DNA from: Pectobacterium carotovorum
GTDB taxonomy: Bacteria; Pseudomonadota; Gammaproteobacteria; Enterobacterales; Enterobacteriaceae
Assembly (NCBI RefSeq): GCF_033898505.1
Contig: NZ_JAXAFK010000001.1
Location: 744,001 to 808,000 of the forward strand
Reading direction: 5' to 3'
Length of the DNA stretch: 64,000 bases
Shown: piece by piece, positions 45,397 to 55,031 of the stretch
Layout of the letters: each line of letters starts with the position of its first letter
Numbering within the stretch: position 1 is the stretch's first letter
The notes under the pieces: model-generated
Databases searched by the model: none
What the model saw: only the letters and a program-made list of their open reading frames with translations
Told to the model about the DNA's origin: nothing
Position numbers and translations under genes: made by a program

Positions 45397-46941
45397 CTAT
45401 GGCGTACTGCTCTCCGCCAGTTTCTTGACCAGGTCAAGACGTGTTTTCCACGGATCGGCGATATCGCGAGTCTGTTCTGCACCAGCCGCAGGGATAAATA
45501 GAATGTTGTCTTTCTGGCTGCTATACGCGTTCCATGTCGGTAAACCGCTGGCGTTAGGGTTACCGGTGCGGGCAAAGTTCACCCAGTACTGATTCATCTG
45601 CTGGGCAACGGCCCGATCTTGCGGCGTGGTTTTCTCGCCATAGCGTGCCGTTACCGTGTTAAAGACATACGGAATTTCACTGGCGTGGACGGCAGCAGGC
45701 CACTGTGCGCGCATGCTGTCGGCAACGTAGCCAAAGCGGAACTGCCAGACGGGCAGCGCGGCTTTTTCCCAAATACGTGCGACAAAACGCGCCGGTTCCA
45801 CCATGAAACGGTCGCTCGAAACGGCCTTTGCTATCTCCTGCGGTGACATACCGTGGTAAGCCTGAAGAGCCTGCTGCCGATCGCTGGCAGGGAAAACGGC
45901 AACGGCGTCATCTGACGTCGCGACCTTCGGCGGGAAACTGATATCTGCATCCGTAGCGCCAATCATCAGCGGCACGCGCTGGAAGTTGCCCTTACGGTAG
46001 CTATCTTGCGGCTCTGCGGCGATCGCTTTGCCATCAAGCATCGGACCGGAATAATCCGGTGTATTCATGGAGGCCATATTCAGGCCGTTCACCACTTTTT
46101 CCGCAGGAATCTGCCGCAGCGCCGTCAGGGCTTTCGCATCGTGACCGCTAATGCCATTTGCGCTGGCGAAGGCGAGACCTGCCTGTTCTGCTTTTTGCCA
46201 GCTTTGGTTAGGCACGATATTTTGTCTGCCGGAACCGGATTGAATAATCGCTTTCTGGAATAATCCCTGAGATAGCTCACTGGTCAGCAGCGATCCGACG
46301 GCAAAGCCGCCTGCGGATTCACCAAACAGGGTGACGTTTTGCGGATCGCCATGAAAAGCAGCGATGTTTTTCTGCACCCACTTCAGCGCCGCAATCTGAT
46401 CCATCAGGCCGTAGTTGCCACGCAGCGGCTGGTCGGCCAGCGCCGGATGAGCAAAAAAGCCAAAGCGGCCGACGCGATAGTTGAAGCTGACGAAAACGAC
46501 GCCTCGACGGGCAAATTCCTGCCCGGAGTAAATCTCGGGCGACGCGCCACCGTTGACGAAACCACCGCCATAGATCCATACCATCACCGGCAGCGGGCCT
46601 GTAGCGTTAGCTGGCCGCCACACGTTGATAGTCAGACAATCCTCACTGAACCCAACGCCGAGCGGAGCGGCATCGCCGGGAAACGGATTCTGCATGCAAT
46701 CCTTGCCGTATGCCGTTGCCGGGCGAATGTCGCTCCAGCTTTGCACCGGCTGCGGCGGCTGCCAGCGCAGTTCGCCGATGGGAGGTGCGGCAAAGGGAAT
46801 ACCTTTAAAGGCATCGACGCCTTGCGTTTCGGCCCCGCTGATGCGACCGCTGTCTAACGTAACCTGCGGAGCGCTTGCCAGCGCCGGCTGGCTGGCGGCA
46901 GCCATCAGTAATATCAGGCTGGCAGTGATTTTTTTATCCAT
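45397..46941 (-). CDS. Type B carboxylesterase/lipase, exported
   Basis: The 514-residue alpha/beta-hydrolase has a signal peptide (cleaved near ALASA), the type-B signature EDCLTINVWRP, the oxyanion motif GGGF (126-129), nucleophile Ser209 in GESAGG, and a late histidine in AVHASEIPYVF. It should hydrolyse esters in the periplasm or outside the cell; a plant ester such as an acetylated or feruloylated polymer is possible but unproven. The start at 46941 has AAGGA upstream and yields the signal peptide. A perfect terminator lies 30 bp before it. Confidence 0.88.
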   Translation of the reverse strand: MDKKITASLILLMAAASQPALASAPQVTLDSGRISGAETQGVDAFKGIPFAAPPIGELRWQPPQPVQSWSDIRPATAYGKDCMQNPFPGDAAPLGVGFSEDCLTINVWRPANATGPLPVMVWIYGGGFVNGGASPEIYSGQEFARRGVVFVSFNYRVGRFGFFAHPALADQPLRGNYGLMDQIAALKWVQKNIAAFHGDPQNVTLFGESAGGFAVGSLLTSELSQGLFQKAIIQSGSGRQNIVPNQSWQKAEQAGLAFASANGISGHDAKALTALRQIPAEKVVNGLNMASMNTPDYSGPMLDGKAIAAEPQDSYRKGNFQRVPLMIGATDADISFPPKVATSDDAVAVFPASDRQQALQAYHGMSPQEIAKAVSSDRFMVEPARFVARIWEKAALPVWQFRFGYVADSMRAQWPAAVHASEIPYVFNTVTARYGEKTTPQDRAVAQQMNQYWVNFARTGNPNASGLPTWNAYSSQKDNILFIPAAGAEQTRDIADPWKTRLDLVKKLAESSTP

Positions 46942-46970
46942 GCATTTTTCCTTGGGAATGAAAACAAAAA

Positions 46971-47010
46971 AACCTGCCAGACGTGATAGGTCTATCACGT
47001 CTGGCAGGTT
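46971..47010 (-). terminator. Perfect 40-bp palindrome with T-tract in the esterase leader
   Basis: Two perfectly complementary 19-bp arms (46971-46989 and 46992-47010) with a 2-nt centre are followed on the minus strand by a T-rich run. By form it is a very strong intrinsic terminator reading toward the esterase gene, 30 bp before its ATG. It could be an attenuator or the methyltransferase terminator. Confidence 0.85.
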
Positions 47011-47021
47011 CGCCTTTTAAC

Positions 47022-47160
<139 letters not shown>

Positions 47161-47232
47161 TTCTCAATCAGTCACGCCCTGTAATGTCATTTATAGGCGC
47201 TTTACACCGGGCTGACAACCTTAGGTGCACAG

Positions 47233-47251
47233 AAATATGATAATCATCAAC
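47233..47251 (-). promoter_or_regulatory. Candidate Fur box downstream of the methyltransferase
   Basis: The 19-mer matches the Fur consensus at 14 positions, with a perfect TGATAATCAT centre. It lies between the methyltransferase stop and the ERIC element, upstream of the esterase on its strand. Confidence 0.55.
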
Positions 47252-47298
47252 ATGATGCAGTGATGGCGTTATCAGCGCTGTGTACGAATCACGTGTGG

Positions 47299-48285
47299 TT
47301 ACCCGTGTTTACGGGCGATCAGCACATTCAACGGCGCCATGGGAAATGCCTGATGGCGGCGAGTCTCGACAGAGGTAAAGCCGGCAGCCAGTAGCCACTG
47401 CGTCAGTTGACCTTCTCGCGTGACGTGGCGTCCGCTCATTTGCATCGGCAGATAGAACGGCAGAACTGGCACAGCATCATCGGCCTCTTCGGCAATTTCC
47501 GCCTGTGCCAGAACCAGCGTGCCCTCCGATGACAGCGTATCGTGGAGCGTCGCCAGCATAGCGGGAATGTCCTCGACAAAATGCAGGAACGAGGAGCTCC
47601 AGATCAGATCGTATTTTTCGCTGGGAAACGTGCCGCTTTGCGCCGACAGCCGTGCAGATAACCCGGCAGCGTCAATATTGCGCTGTGCCACGGCGGCGGT
47701 CTGCGGTAGGTCATACACCGTGCCGGAGATCTGAGCATGACGCAGCGCCAGCGTAATCGCCACCCAGCCAGGGCCGCCGCCCAGATCGAGAACGTGTCTG
47801 ATTTGTGGGAAATCCGGCAGGCTGGCGATCAACTGCTCGGCACGGTCAGCCGTTACCGCCCGCTGTTCTTGAGCGATCTGCTGTTCCGCGGCGTTGGCCC
47901 ACGCCGCATCGCGCGGTAACTCGCTCAGTTGGGTCGGCAGAGGCTGACGCATGCCATCACCAAGTCCCTGACCAAACTGGCGCAGGCTGGTGAGGCGAAA
48001 ACGCCAGGCGTCGCCCAGAAAACGCGAACTGCTGCGACAGAGTACGGCAGCGCAGGTTGGGGCGGTGCGATAGCCGTCGTGATGGTGTGTCAGTAGCTGC
48101 ATGCTCCACAGCAGTTCAAGCAGAAATCCGGTTTTCTCCGGCTGCCAGCCCAGCGCTGCTGCCAGCTGTTCCGACGTGGCAGCATCCTCCAATCGGTCGA
48201 AAATCTGCTGTTCCAGCGCCAGATGCAAGGCATCTGCTTTCACGCTGCTGGCGGCAAGCTGCCATAACGTCTCTAATGGATTCAT
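47299..48285 (-). CDS. SAM-dependent methyltransferase (O-methyltransferase-like)
   Basis: The 328-residue protein has an N-terminal winged-helix dimerisation domain (LALEQQIFDRLEDAATSEQLAAALG) and a class I SAM domain with motif I VLDLGGGPGW (about 165-174) and LIWSSSFLHFVEDIP. This is the build of Methyltransf_2 O-methyltransferases, which act on small phenols, quinones or antibiotic precursors. It is divergent from a PchR-like AraC gene across a 120-bp region with a Fur box, so iron limitation probably induces it. The substrate is unknown; modification of an iron-chelating phenol is a guess. Confidence 0.82.
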   Translation of the reverse strand: MNPLETLWQLAASSVKADALHLALEQQIFDRLEDAATSEQLAAALGWQPEKTGFLLELLWSMQLLTHHHDGYRTAPTCAAVLCRSSSRFLGDAWRFRLTSLRQFGQGLGDGMRQPLPTQLSELPRDAAWANAAEQQIAQEQRAVTADRAEQLIASLPDFPQIRHVLDLGGGPGWVAITLALRHAQISGTVYDLPQTAAVAQRNIDAAGLSARLSAQSGTFPSEKYDLIWSSSFLHFVEDIPAMLATLHDTLSSEGTLVLAQAEIAEEADDAVPVLPFYLPMQMSGRHVTREGQLTQWLLAAGFTSVETRRHQAFPMAPLNVLIARKHG

Positions 48286-48332
48286 AAGTGGTCTTTCTCA
48301 TTGATGGTCAGTCGATAGGGAATATGCTATCT

Positions 48333-48351
48333 ATAAATGAGAATCGTTATT
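48333..48351. promoter_or_regulatory. Fur box in the methyltransferase/AraC divergent promoter
   Basis: The central 15 bases match the Fur consensus at 13 positions. It is 48 bp from the methyltransferase start and 55 bp from the AraC start, so it can control both. Confidence 0.65.
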
Positions 48352-48405
48352 ATGTTCATTGTTATGCGAGACGGCGTTTTTCATATGCGAAACGGCGGAG
48401 GAAAG

Positions 48406-49344
48406 ATGGCAAAAAGAGAGCCGCGGGGGCAAGAGGGGCTATCGTCAGGCGATCGGTGCAGGATAAGTGAGGTGAACCGCTCTGATTCGCGTCGAGTACT
48501 GCCGCACGATATCGGTGAATGCTGGTCGGATTTCAGCCGTATTGATGCAGACCTATCATTGGCGCATTCGCAATACCGTCCGCGTCGCGCCTTAGTGGAA
48601 GAAACGCAGAATCCACATTCGCAACCCATGCTGGTCATGACGTTTGCGCTGGCAGGGGAGTCGGCTTATTACGATCGCAGCGGTTCACAGATTTGGTTTC
48701 GCCAACAGCATGTCACGATTACGACGTTTGGCGCCAGCGTAGGCGAACGCCATTATCAGGCGCAGCAGCAGGTCGATCAGCTACGGCTGTTGGTGGGGAA
48801 AACGGCGGCGGTGCGTTATTTTGGCACGGACTGTGCGGAACAGCTGTTCAGTGGCGATGGAGTACAGCAGCGTGTGTTTGCGCCTGTCTCTGCGGCCAGT
48901 CAGGTTCATGTTAATGCGTTATGCGCTGACGCCGATCCGCTGAATCGCCATATCCATGCCTTAAGTCTGCTGGCGCAGTATCGCCACTTCCTACAGCCGG
49001 AAGAGCGGCGTGGTGCTATTCATCTACAGGAACGGCAGCAATTGGAGCAGGTATGTCGTTGGATGCGTGAACATCTGGCAGAACCGCTGACGCTGGCCTG
49101 CATTGCGACTCAGGCGGGGATGAGTGAATCCAGACTTAAACTTGGGTTTCATCGCTGCTTTGCGACCACGCCGGGTCAGATGCTATTGCGGATGCGCATG
49201 GAACGGGCGCATCAGCTGCTGGAACAGGGATTTCAGGTGGCGCAGACGGCCTGGCAAGTTGGCTATCGGCACCCCGCTAATTTTAGTCTGGCATTTACGC
49301 GCTATTTTAACCGTAACCCGAAAATGATTACTCCGCGTAAGTAA
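48406..49344 (+). CDS. AraC-family regulator, PchR/YbtA-like
   Basis: The 312-residue protein ends in a double helix-turn-helix (LTLACIATQAGMSESRLKLGFHRCF and VAQTAWQVGYRHPANFSLAFTRYF, then NRNPKMITPRK). The FATTPGQML linker and layout resemble the siderophore-sensing regulators PchR and YbtA. The N-terminal half would sense a ferri-siderophore. The start at 48406 has GGAGG upstream; the open frame begins earlier but would overlap the Fur box. No receptor gene is adjacent, which is unusual for this group. Confidence 0.82.
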   Translation: MAKREPRGQEGLSSGDRCRISEVNRSDSRRVLPHDIGECWSDFSRIDADLSLAHSQYRPRRALVEETQNPHSQPMLVMTFALAGESAYYDRSGSQIWFRQQHVTITTFGASVGERHYQAQQQVDQLRLLVGKTAAVRYFGTDCAEQLFSGDGVQQRVFAPVSAASQVHVNALCADADPLNRHIHALSLLAQYRHFLQPEERRGAIHLQERQQLEQVCRWMREHLAEPLTLACIATQAGMSESRLKLGFHRCFATTPGQMLLRMRMERAHQLLEQGFQVAQTAWQVGYRHPANFSLAFTRYFNRNPKMITPRK

Positions 49345-49617
49345 CAATCCCCATTGACGTTAATGTAATGGCCTTGTCATAATTATTTACCGTTATTTTC
49401 CTTTTGCTTTATTCCCGTGCGTTATTTCAGCAGGTAGTGCCTGAATCCGAGCTTTTGTCCAAATTCTTCTATACTTCATCCAGCAGTATCAACGTGTAAT
49501 GAATATTGCGGCCAATAAGCTGTTCATTTTTCAGCGCGCAGTCGGGTGGTTCCCTGTGCATGAAAGAGAGCGTTTTATTTTTAATAAATGGTCGCTTTTT
49601 AAGCAAAGGAAAAAAGG

Positions 49618-51120
49618 ATGAGATTAAAAAAGAAAAAAATCGAACCGATGAAAATTCAGGATATTACCATTATTGATAATGCCAGACTTAAAAAAGCCAT
49701 TACCGCTGCCGCATTGGGTAATGCGATGGAATGGTTTGATTTTGGCGTATATGGTTTTGTGGCGTATGCGCTCGGACAGGTGTTTTTCCCCGGCGCTGAC
49801 CCCGGCGTACAAATGATTGCCGCGCTGGCAACGTTCTCGGTTCCCTTTTTGGTTCGGCCACTCGGCGGGATATTCTTTGGCGCGATGGGCGATAAATTTG
49901 GTCGCCAGAAAGTCTTGTCGATCACCATTATTATCATGTCGGTGAGCACATTCTGTATCGGTTTGATTCCTTCCTATGAATCGATCGGTATTTGGGCACC
50001 AGTATTACTGCTGTTGGCGAAACTGGCGCAGGGATTCTCCGTTGGGGGAGAATATACCGGCGCGGCGATTTTCGTTGCCGAATATTCCCCGGACAGACGA
50101 CGCGGATTTTTAGGGAGCTGGCTGGATTTCGGCTCGATTGCCGGGTTCGTCATGGGAGCGGGTGTCGTGGTGCTTATTTCCTCCATTGTCGGAGAAGAAA
50201 GCTTTCTGGACTGGGGATGGCGTATTCCGTTCTTTATTGCTGCGCCGCTCGGATTAATTGGGATTTATTTGCGCCATGCGCTGGAAGAAACGCCGACGTT
50301 CCAACAGCACGTTGACAATATTGATAAAGAATCAAAAGACAGTATTCAATCCCCGCCGAAGATCTCCCTGCGTGAAATTGTGACCAAACAATGGAAAGGT
50401 TTGCTGATCTGTATCGGGATGGTGATTACTACCAACGTCACCTATTACATGCTGTTGACCTATATGCCGAGCTACCTTTCACACAGCCTGAATTACTCGG
50501 AAGATCATGGGGTGATGATTATTATCGCCGTCATGATCGGGATGTTGTTTGTTCAGCCGGTGATGGGGCTGATGAGTGACCGCTACGGACGTAAACCATT
50601 TATTATTTGCGGCAGTATTGGGCTGCTGCTGCTGTCGGTGCCGAGCTTCATCTTGATCAACAGCGATGTGATTGGGCTGATTTTCTGCGGATTACTGATG
50701 TTGGCCGTACTGCTGAACTCTTTCACGGGGGTGATGGCTTCAACACTTCCCGCCCTGTTCCCCACGCATATTCGTTATAGCGCGCTGGCGACGTCATTTA
50801 ACGTTTCCGTACTGGTTGCGGGCTTTACGCCAACGGCAGCGGCGTGGCTGGTGGAATCGACTGGCAATCTGTATATGCCGGCGTATTACCTGATGGTGAT
50901 TGGACTGATCGGTTTGATTACCGGGATGTCGATGCGTGAAACCGCTAACCAGCCGCTGAAGGGCGCAACGCCAGCGGCGTCGGATCGGACAGAAGCCAAA
51001 GAGCTGTTACAGGAACAGTACGACAATATTGAACAGAAAATAGAAGAGATTGATGAGCAAATTGCCGAACTGGAGAAGAAAAGGAAACGGCTGACCGAAC
51101 AGCATCCTGAGATTAATTGA
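49618..51120 (+). CDS. proP: Osmoprotectant:H+ symporter ProP
   Basis: The 500-residue MFS protein has the same length as E. coli ProP and matches it throughout, for example GNAMEWFDFGVYGFVAYALG, QGFSVGGEYTGAAIFVAEYSPDRRRGF and TNVTYYMLLTYMPSYLSHSL. The C-terminal tail (about 455-497; EQYDNIEQKIEEIDEQIAEL) forms the heptad coiled coil that tunes the osmotic set point. It imports proline, glycine betaine and related solutes. The gene stands alone with its own terminator. Confidence 0.96.
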   Translation: MRLKKKKIEPMKIQDITIIDNARLKKAITAAALGNAMEWFDFGVYGFVAYALGQVFFPGADPGVQMIAALATFSVPFLVRPLGGIFFGAMGDKFGRQKVLSITIIIMSVSTFCIGLIPSYESIGIWAPVLLLLAKLAQGFSVGGEYTGAAIFVAEYSPDRRRGFLGSWLDFGSIAGFVMGAGVVVLISSIVGEESFLDWGWRIPFFIAAPLGLIGIYLRHALEETPTFQQHVDNIDKESKDSIQSPPKISLREIVTKQWKGLLICIGMVITTNVTYYMLLTYMPSYLSHSLNYSEDHGVMIIIAVMIGMLFVQPVMGLMSDRYGRKPFIICGSIGLLLLSVPSFILINSDVIGLIFCGLLMLAVLLNSFTGVMASTLPALFPTHIRYSALATSFNVSVLVAGFTPTAAAWLVESTGNLYMPAYYLMVIGLIGLITGMSMRETANQPLKGATPAASDRTEAKELLQEQYDNIEQKIEEIDEQIAELEKKRKRLTEQHPEIN

Positions 51121-51141
51121 CACAATTTACTGGCCATAAAC

Positions 51142-51166
51142 AAGCGCCACGGATGTGGCGCTTTTG
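51142..51166. terminator. Terminator after proP
   Basis: Perfect 9-bp stem (51142-51150 with 51155-51163), 4-nt loop, short T-run. Confidence 0.85.
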
Positions 51167-51199
51167 CTATGTCGCGTACAACGACTCTGTCACGTAGGG

Positions 51200-51439
51200 C
51201 TAGCGACCAATGAGCCGAAGCTGGGTGCAAAACGGGCAACCACAGCCGTTAACGGAAGTCGCATCGCACTGGCCGGGGTGAATGGTTTCCAGCCCCATTG
51301 GTGTGAAACCGAAAAAGGTGCGCTTAGCCTCATCAATATTGCGCAATCCAGTCTCAGTAGACTGAGCTATTTTGGCCTGAAACGCCGAGGCTTGTGTCGC
51401 GACGAGGGAAAGAAACAGAATTGACAGACCTTTTTTCAT
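51200..51439 (-). CDS. Small exported cysteine-rich hypothetical protein
   Basis: The 79-residue product has a clear signal peptide (MKKGLSILFLSLVATQASA), leaving about 59 residues with four cysteines clustered near the end (GQCDATSVNGCGCPFCTQLR). The CxC-x2-C cluster could bind a metal or form disulfides. I do not recognise the family. It lies between proP and amn, facing proP. The ribosome site is weak, so the exact expression is uncertain, but the signal peptide supports a real gene. Confidence 0.62.
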   Translation of the reverse strand: MKKGLSILFLSLVATQASAFQAKIAQSTETGLRNIDEAKRTFFGFTPMGLETIHPGQCDATSVNGCGCPFCTQLRLIGR

Positions 51440-51499
51440 CGGGCTTATCCGCTATGGAATTTGGTCTGTTATAACATAACGTATTTAGTCGCGCCAGAG

Positions 51500-51527
51500 C
51501 AGCCGACTACCCAAATAAGGTCGGCTG
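51500..51527 (-). terminator. Inverted repeat downstream of amn
   Basis: 8-bp perfect arms (51500-51507 with 51520-51527) and a 12-nt loop, 20 bp after the amn stop. Without a T-run, a weak terminator at best. Confidence 0.45.
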
Positions 51528-51546
51528 TCTGAACAACGTCATTCAA

Positions 51547-53007
51547 TTAGCGGAACGGCGGCTCGTTAAAGGTGCGCAGTTTGCGCGAGTGCAGTTTGTC
51601 ACTTTCCGCCCGCAGCAGATCGATGGCGCAGATGCCAATCTGCAAATGCTCCGAAATCGCCCCTTCATAGAAACGGTTCGCCTGTCCCGGCAGCTTGATT
51701 TCACCGTGCAACGGCTTATCCGAGACGCACAGCAGCGTGCCGTAAGGGACACGGAAACGATACCCCTGTGCGGCAATCGTTGCACTTTCCATATCTACCG
51801 CGACGGCGCGGCTGAGGTTAAAGCGCAGGGCGGAGGCCGCGTAGCGTAATTCCCAGTTGCGGTCATCGGTGGTAACCACCGTGCCGGTACGCAGGCGCTG
51901 CTTAACTTCTTCCCCCGGCATGCCACTGACCATCTTGGTGGCGTCGTACAGCGCGCGCTGCACTTCGGCGATACTGGGAATGGGGATATCAGGCGGCAAA
52001 ACGGCGTCCAGTACGTGATCGTCACGCAGGTAAGCGTGCGCCAGCACATAATCGCCGATGGACTGGCTTTCGCGCAGGCCGCCGCAGTGGCCGATCATTA
52101 GCCAGGCATGCGGACGCATCACTGCAAGGTGATCGCAGATGGTTTTCGCGTTGGATGGCCCTACGCCAATGTTGACCATCGTAATCCCTTTACCCTGACG
52201 AGGGATCAGATGATAGGCGGGCATTTGATGGTTCTTCCAGGCCAGATCGGACACCGTCTGCTCCGGGTTAGGTGTCTCGGCGGTAATATAGATACCGCCT
52301 GCGCAGGATAGCGCCTCATAGGGACTGGCGGGATCGGCAATCTGCGCACACGCCCAGCGTACAAACTCATCGACATAGCGCGTGTAATTCGTGAAGAGGA
52401 TGAACGGCTGAATATGTTCCACCGGTGTGCCGGTATAGTGACGCAGCCGCGCCAGCGAGAAATCGGTGCGCAGTGCGTCGAAGTGCGACAGCGGCGACGT
52501 GGTGGTGGCATGAAACAGCCCATCCGCTGTCTCGTCCCCAATCTGCGACAGTTCCGTTGTGGGGAAATGCTTGGCGATGCCGGCGCTCATGGAACGGTCA
52601 AGAATCAGATCGGAGCCGTCAAGCACGTAGGGGAACGGGATTTCCTGCTGTGATGGGCCGACGTCGATGGTGACATCATAATCCCCCTCCAGCAGCGCCA
52701 GCTGTTCCGCCAGATAAGCGCGCAGGAATGCCGGACGGGTAACGGTGGTGGAGTAGCTGCCGGGATGGGTAAAACGCCCATAGGCACGATGGCGGGGATG
52801 GCCGGTTGAATTGCCACTCCAGCTAACGCGCAGAGCCGGGTAGGAAAATAATCCTGCTGCGCGCGCGTTGGCATCGGGCAGGGTGCCGTCATTGATGAAA
52901 TCCCCGATGGCGTCGCGCAGCGCTGAGACGGCGTCATCATACAGCGCTTCCAGTTTATCCAGAGTCTGCGTGACGGTAAGACTGACGTGGGACCCGCTGT
53001 TGTGCAT
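51547..53007 (-). CDS. amn: AMP nucleosidase Amn
   Basis: The 486-residue protein is very close to E. coli Amn (484 residues), with runs such as RLRHYTGTPVEH, FTNYTRYVDEFVRW, GVGPSNAKTICDHLAV, LMIGHCGGLRESQ and AVDMESATIAAQGYRF, and the same end SRKLRTFNEPPFR. It hydrolyses AMP to adenine and ribose 5-phosphate in the cytoplasm and helps set adenylate levels. The ATG at 53007 has GGAGAG upstream; the frame extends 13 codons further without support. An ERIC half-element lies directly upstream. Confidence 0.96.
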   Translation of the reverse strand: MHNSGSHVSLTVTQTLDKLEALYDDAVSALRDAIGDFINDGTLPDANARAAGLFSYPALRVSWSGNSTGHPRHRAYGRFTHPGSYSTTVTRPAFLRAYLAEQLALLEGDYDVTIDVGPSQQEIPFPYVLDGSDLILDRSMSAGIAKHFPTTELSQIGDETADGLFHATTTSPLSHFDALRTDFSLARLRHYTGTPVEHIQPFILFTNYTRYVDEFVRWACAQIADPASPYEALSCAGGIYITAETPNPEQTVSDLAWKNHQMPAYHLIPRQGKGITMVNIGVGPSNAKTICDHLAVMRPHAWLMIGHCGGLRESQSIGDYVLAHAYLRDDHVLDAVLPPDIPIPSIAEVQRALYDATKMVSGMPGEEVKQRLRTGTVVTTDDRNWELRYAASALRFNLSRAVAVDMESATIAAQGYRFRVPYGTLLCVSDKPLHGEIKLPGQANRFYEGAISEHLQIGICAIDLLRAESDKLHSRKLRTFNEPPFR

Positions 53008-53034
53008 ATTCTCTCCTTTAATCACGCTCTGCAC

Positions 53035-53080
53035 TATACCCGTCATACTTCAAGTTGCATGTGCGTTGGCTACGTTCTTC
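53035..53080 (+). repeat. ERIC/IRU element F, one end only
   Basis: The terminus TATACCCGTCATACTTCAAG followed by TTGCATGTGCGTTGGC is intact; the sequence then diverges and the other end is not found. It lies between amn and the ABC permease gene. Confidence 0.8.
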
Positions 53081-53213
53081 AATTCTGTACTTCGGCAGAA
53101 GTTAGCGCACAGCGTAACTGAAGATGCACAGACCCGCCATCGTGAAATCTGGCGGAGCTGTGAACGTGGAGAAAAGCGGGCGCTTAAGCAGTATTCTGCG
53201 ATAGCGCAATAGA

Positions 53214-54992
53214 TTAGTGCTTGTGGCGACCGGAGAGGTTCGCTGCACTTACAGCGAGTATCGACAGCACGCCGAGTGCAGCCGCTGGTGCTAACACGCC
53301 CCAGAAGGCACGTTCGATATACGGCATCCCTTCTGCCAGCACGCGTCCCCATTCCGGTGTCGGCGGGGAGGCACCCAGACCTAAAAATCCGAGCGATGCC
53401 AGCGCCAGCGCGATGCCAGGCAGTCGCAGCATCGCGTGACGGAAAAGCGGGCCAATCAGCGCCGGCAGAATATAGAACAGGCTACGCCGTATCGGGCCCA
53501 CGCCGAGAATCGGCAGCATCCGAATATAAGGGCGTGCATTGACCTCGGCGACCAGCGCCGCGGTGTGGGCAGCCAGCGGTGCCCAGCTGACGGCAATGAC
53601 GGCAATAGCTGCACCCGTTGCCGTCGGACCATTGACGGCGGCAACCAGCAGCCCGGCAATCACCGGCGGCAGGGCGTTAGTCACTTCAATGGGGCCGGTG
53701 AGCAGACGCGGGAACAGCCCCACCAACAGCCCTATTGCCAGACAGGCCAGCGAGACGACCAGTGCCAGCAGACAGGTATTTAGCGTGCCGTGTGCGACGC
53801 GTGCCAGCAAATCACGCCCCATCGCGTCCGCGCCAAAAGGCAGCAGCAACGACGGCGGTTGCAGGCGCAGAAAAGTGGAAGTATAGGGATCGCGCGGCAA
53901 GCCAGCCAGCAACAGCAGCGCCAGCAGTAGCACGCAGATAACCGGTAGCCAGATGGCATGGCGAGACACGGGGCTGCCGCGCTCTTCCGGCACGGGCATC
54001 GCTCCACTCCGCAGCGCACGTCCGAGAATCAGTAGCCGTACGCCGCTGGCGGCCATGCCAGCCAGCGAGGCGATGAGTAAGAGAATCAGCACGCCGACTT
54101 GCAAGGCGGGCAGATCCTGTGCTGCTGCGGCACCCAGCGTCGCGCGCCCCAGACCGGGAATCGCGAACACTTTTTCGACGGCGATGGCACCGCCGGTTAA
54201 CGAGACCAGCACCAACCCGACTAACGGCATGACGCTGGGCAACGTGCGTTTCAGCACCGCCAGTGCGACATGACGACGGCCCACGCCCGCCACGCTCCAG
54301 GTGGTTAGCCAGTTTTCGCTGAAAGTGGCGGATAGCGCATCGGAAATAATCCGGCCAAGGTAGCCGCCTGCCGGAATACCGAGCGCCAGAGACGGGAGCA
54401 CCGCATAGTGCAAGCCCAGCCAGCCATAAGGTGGGAACCACTGTAACCAGACGGCACCGACAATGAGCAAAAACGATGCCAGCAGAAATTCGGGCAGTGC
54501 GGTAAATAAGGCGGCAAACAGGCCGCCTGAACGATGAACCTGACCGCGCAACCCTTGGCGAAAAGTAGGCGCGCACAGTATGGCCGCCAGCGTGAAGGCG
54601 ACCAGCGCTGAGGAGGTCATCAGCGTGAGCGATACGCCCGCCGCCTGCAACATCCCCGGAAGTACCGGTCGGCCAGACACCCAGGAATTGCCCGCATCGC
54701 CGTGTAATAAACCCGTCAGCCAGTTCAACAGCAGTTGCAGCGGGCCTTGATCCAGCCCGAGAGAATGACGAATCGCGTTTAGCGTTTCCGCCGTCGCTTC
54801 CTGATCGCCGGAACGGGCACGCAGCAGTGCCAGCGCGGGATCCTGACCGGACAACCACGGCAGCATACCAATCAGCACCACAATCCCCGCCAGCGTCAGC
54901 AGCCGTGACAGCAGCGGAATCAGCATGCCGTATCGCGGACGTTGCGTCTGGTTGAAGGTCGCACAGGTGCGGCAATATAGCGGTTCGCTCAT
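53214..54992 (-). CDS. Fused DppB-DppC type ABC permease
   Basis: The 592-residue protein joins two permease domains that are normally separate. Residues about 20-325 resemble DppB/NikB (SLGLDQGPLQLLLNWLTGLLHGD, VKRTLPSVMPLVGL-like and GAIAVEKVFAIPGLGR), and about 340-590 resemble DppC/NikC (LLPFGADAMGRDLLARVAHG, ALASLGFLGLGASPPTPEWG). It should form the whole membrane pore with the two ATPases of this operon. The N-terminus adds SEPLYCRTCATF before the first helix; a start at 54926 would remove it. Last gene of the operon. Confidence 0.88.
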   Translation of the reverse strand: MSEPLYCRTCATFNQTQRPRYGMLIPLLSRLLTLAGIVVLIGMLPWLSGQDPALALLRARSGDQEATAETLNAIRHSLGLDQGPLQLLLNWLTGLLHGDAGNSWVSGRPVLPGMLQAAGVSLTLMTSSALVAFTLAAILCAPTFRQGLRGQVHRSGGLFAALFTALPEFLLASFLLIVGAVWLQWFPPYGWLGLHYAVLPSLALGIPAGGYLGRIISDALSATFSENWLTTWSVAGVGRRHVALAVLKRTLPSVMPLVGLVLVSLTGGAIAVEKVFAIPGLGRATLGAAAAQDLPALQVGVLILLLIASLAGMAASGVRLLILGRALRSGAMPVPEERGSPVSRHAIWLPVICVLLLALLLLAGLPRDPYTSTFLRLQPPSLLLPFGADAMGRDLLARVAHGTLNTCLLALVVSLACLAIGLLVGLFPRLLTGPIEVTNALPPVIAGLLVAAVNGPTATGAAIAVIAVSWAPLAAHTAALVAEVNARPYIRMLPILGVGPIRRSLFYILPALIGPLFRHAMLRLPGIALALASLGFLGLGASPPTPEWGRVLAEGMPYIERAFWGVLAPAAALGVLSILAVSAANLSGRHKH

Positions 54993-55031
54993 AAACTCGT
55001 CATCTTTCTGGTTACTGGGGCGTGTTACCCG

